Shown one piece after another: positions 14,768 through 15,166 of a stretch of 15,166 nucleotides of DNA (its first letter is position 1; each line of letters begins with the position of its first letter). The notes below the pieces were generated by a model, which worked only from the letters and a program-made list of their open reading frames with translations, was not told where the DNA came from and ran no database searches. Source of the stretch: T3Sed10-241 sp036796255 (GTDB taxonomy: Bacteria > Bacteroidota > Bacteroidia > Flavobacteriales_D > Cryomorphaceae); contig DAIRDH010000070.1 in NCBI GenBank assembly GCA_036796255.1, forward strand, positions 1 through 15,166, read 5' to 3'. The position numbers and the translations under genes were made by a program.

Positions 14768-14943
14768 GATTGCTTGCCAATTTTGCGGGAAACGCGGTAC
14801 AAGACCCACACCATCACCACCCACACGCTGAGTACATACACCCATAGAGGCCAGCCATAACCCCAAATCCCAACCAAAGGCGGGATGAGGAGCAAGGCAA
14901 AAGCCAAGGCGATGATGAGCAGGGCGGTACCGGAAGTGTTCAT
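14764..14943 (-). CDS. 59-residue membrane protein coupled to the sensor kinase
   Basis: ATG at 14943, TGA at 14766-14764. The protein has two hydrophobic segments, about residues 7-26 (ALLIIALAFALLLIPPLVGI) and 30-51 (WPLWVYVLSVWVVMVWVLY), ending in a basic tail (RVSRKIGKQS). Its stop overlaps the kinase start by four bases (ATGA), which implies translational coupling. Small two-span proteins of this kind (for example DUF3311/DUF4212-type) accompany sodium:solute symporters, and in Pseudomonas a small frame called cbrX overlaps the start of cbrA in the same way. I cannot assign the family from sequence alone. It lies 58 bases after the symporter stop, in a stretch with one candidate -7 box. 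Confidence 0.78.
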   Translation of the reverse strand: MNTSGTALLIIALAFALLLIPPLVGIWGYGWPLWVYVLSVWVVMVWVLYRVSRKIGKQS

Positions 14944-14992
14944 GCGGTGTGGCGTATTTTCAGGTTTCCAAGTTAAGGAATCTCAGCTTTCG

Positions 14993-15000
14993 CAAAAATA
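14993..15000 (-). promoter_or_regulatory. Possible internal promoter -7 box ahead of the sensor-acs genes
   Basis: On the minus strand TATTTTTG matches TAnnTTTG and lies directly after the symporter stop, 49 bases before the ATG at 14943. No TTTG is found 19-21 bases upstream, so this may be chance. Confidence 0.3.
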
Positions 15001-15001
15001 T

Positions 15002-15166
15002 TTAGTGGTGTGTGGCCTCCCCTGCCCCGCTGGGTATGCGGATGTCTTCGACCATTTCCTGCACTTCGTCGGGGGTGGCCGGGGTAAAGCGCTGTATGGT
15101 GAATGCTACTGCAAAATTGACCAACATGCCGATGGTTCCAAAACCCTCGGGTGAGATGCCAAACCA
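15002..15166 (-). CDS. Sodium:solute (acetate-type) symporter, C-terminal 54 residues
   Basis: The frame enters from the right edge and ends in TAA at 15004-15002. It reads WFGISPEGFGTIGMLVNFAV, then AFTIQRFTPATPDEVQEMVE, then DIRIPSGAGEATHH. The W-F-G-I-S-P-E-G-x-G-x-x-G-M-L-x-N-F pattern followed by P-x-x-P-x-E-V-Q-x-x-V-x-x-I-R-x-P is the familiar end of ActP-like cation/acetate symporters of the SSS family. One last membrane helix and the cytoplasmic tail are visible; the rest lies outside the window. The position at the head of the acs cluster supports uptake of acetate or another small carboxylate. Confidence 0.82.
   Translation of the reverse strand, partial: WFGISPEGFGTIGMLVNFAVAFTIQRFTPATPDEVQEMVEDIRIPSGAGEATHH

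Noticed and set aside
14768..14866. An earlier ATG at 14866 as the start of the symporter-kinase fusion.
   Set aside because: The extra 33 residues are polar and basic, overlap the 59-residue membrane protein gene, and do not resemble the start of an SSF domain. The ATGA junction at 14767-14764 is more natural.

Overview
The window looks like a piece of a Bacteroidota genome, probably from a metagenomic or draft assembly because it contains a run of 100 Ns. The evidence is that several intergenic regions carry the Bacteroidota sigma factor signature (TTTG, about 19 bases, TAnnTTTG), the start codons lack Shine-Dalgarno sequences, and the truncated left-edge gene has a signal peptide ending A-K-A/Q, which is typical of this phylum. 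Most genes are GC-rich (about 60% in a line of prpB that I counted). The left-edge gene is nearer 40%. The lineage within the phylum cannot be fixed from the sequence.

Layout, left to right. (1) 1-499, minus: the N-terminal part of an exported, probably beta-barrel protein. (2) 500-899: no gene, but a structured stretch with two diverged copies of a hairpin-bearing repeat. (3) 900-3319, minus: prpD-prpB, two steps of the methylcitrate route for propionate. (4) 3320-3671: a divergent promoter region with a palindromic, partly tandem repeat. (5) 3672-7657, plus: a tightly packed operon of a cNMP-domain histidine kinase, a response regulator fused to a glutaredoxin-like segment and a thioredoxin-reductase-like flavoprotein, and a bestrophin-family channel. 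(6) 7752-8234, plus: a small helical protein of unknown function with its own promoter. (7) 8307-9227, minus: an NYN-domain protein with a cold-shock-like C-terminus. (8) 9438-9634, plus: a complete tRNA-Pro(GGG) transcription unit with promoter, leader hairpin, tRNA and terminator. (9) 9660-15166, minus: an acetate cluster, read in the order of transcription: end of a sodium/acetate-type symporter, a 59-residue membrane protein, a symporter-STAC-histidine kinase fusion, a single-domain response regulator, and acetyl-CoA synthetase.

How the genes fit together. The right-hand cluster resembles the CrbS/CrbR and CbrA/CbrB arrangements of Gammaproteobacteria, in which a transporter-like sensor kinase controls acetate or carbon use. 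Here the regulator has no DNA-binding domain. The prpDB pair handles C3 acids, so the window holds enzymes for both acetate and propionate. The central kinase / regulator-flavoprotein / bestrophin operon is the most unusual module. The regulator has an intact phosphorylation site, but both places where redox CxxC motifs would normally sit lack cysteines, so it is probably not a disulfide reductase.

The N run at 13535-13634 splits the sensor kinase gene artificially. The 55 bases on each side are identical, and collapsing them restores one open frame of about 900 codons.
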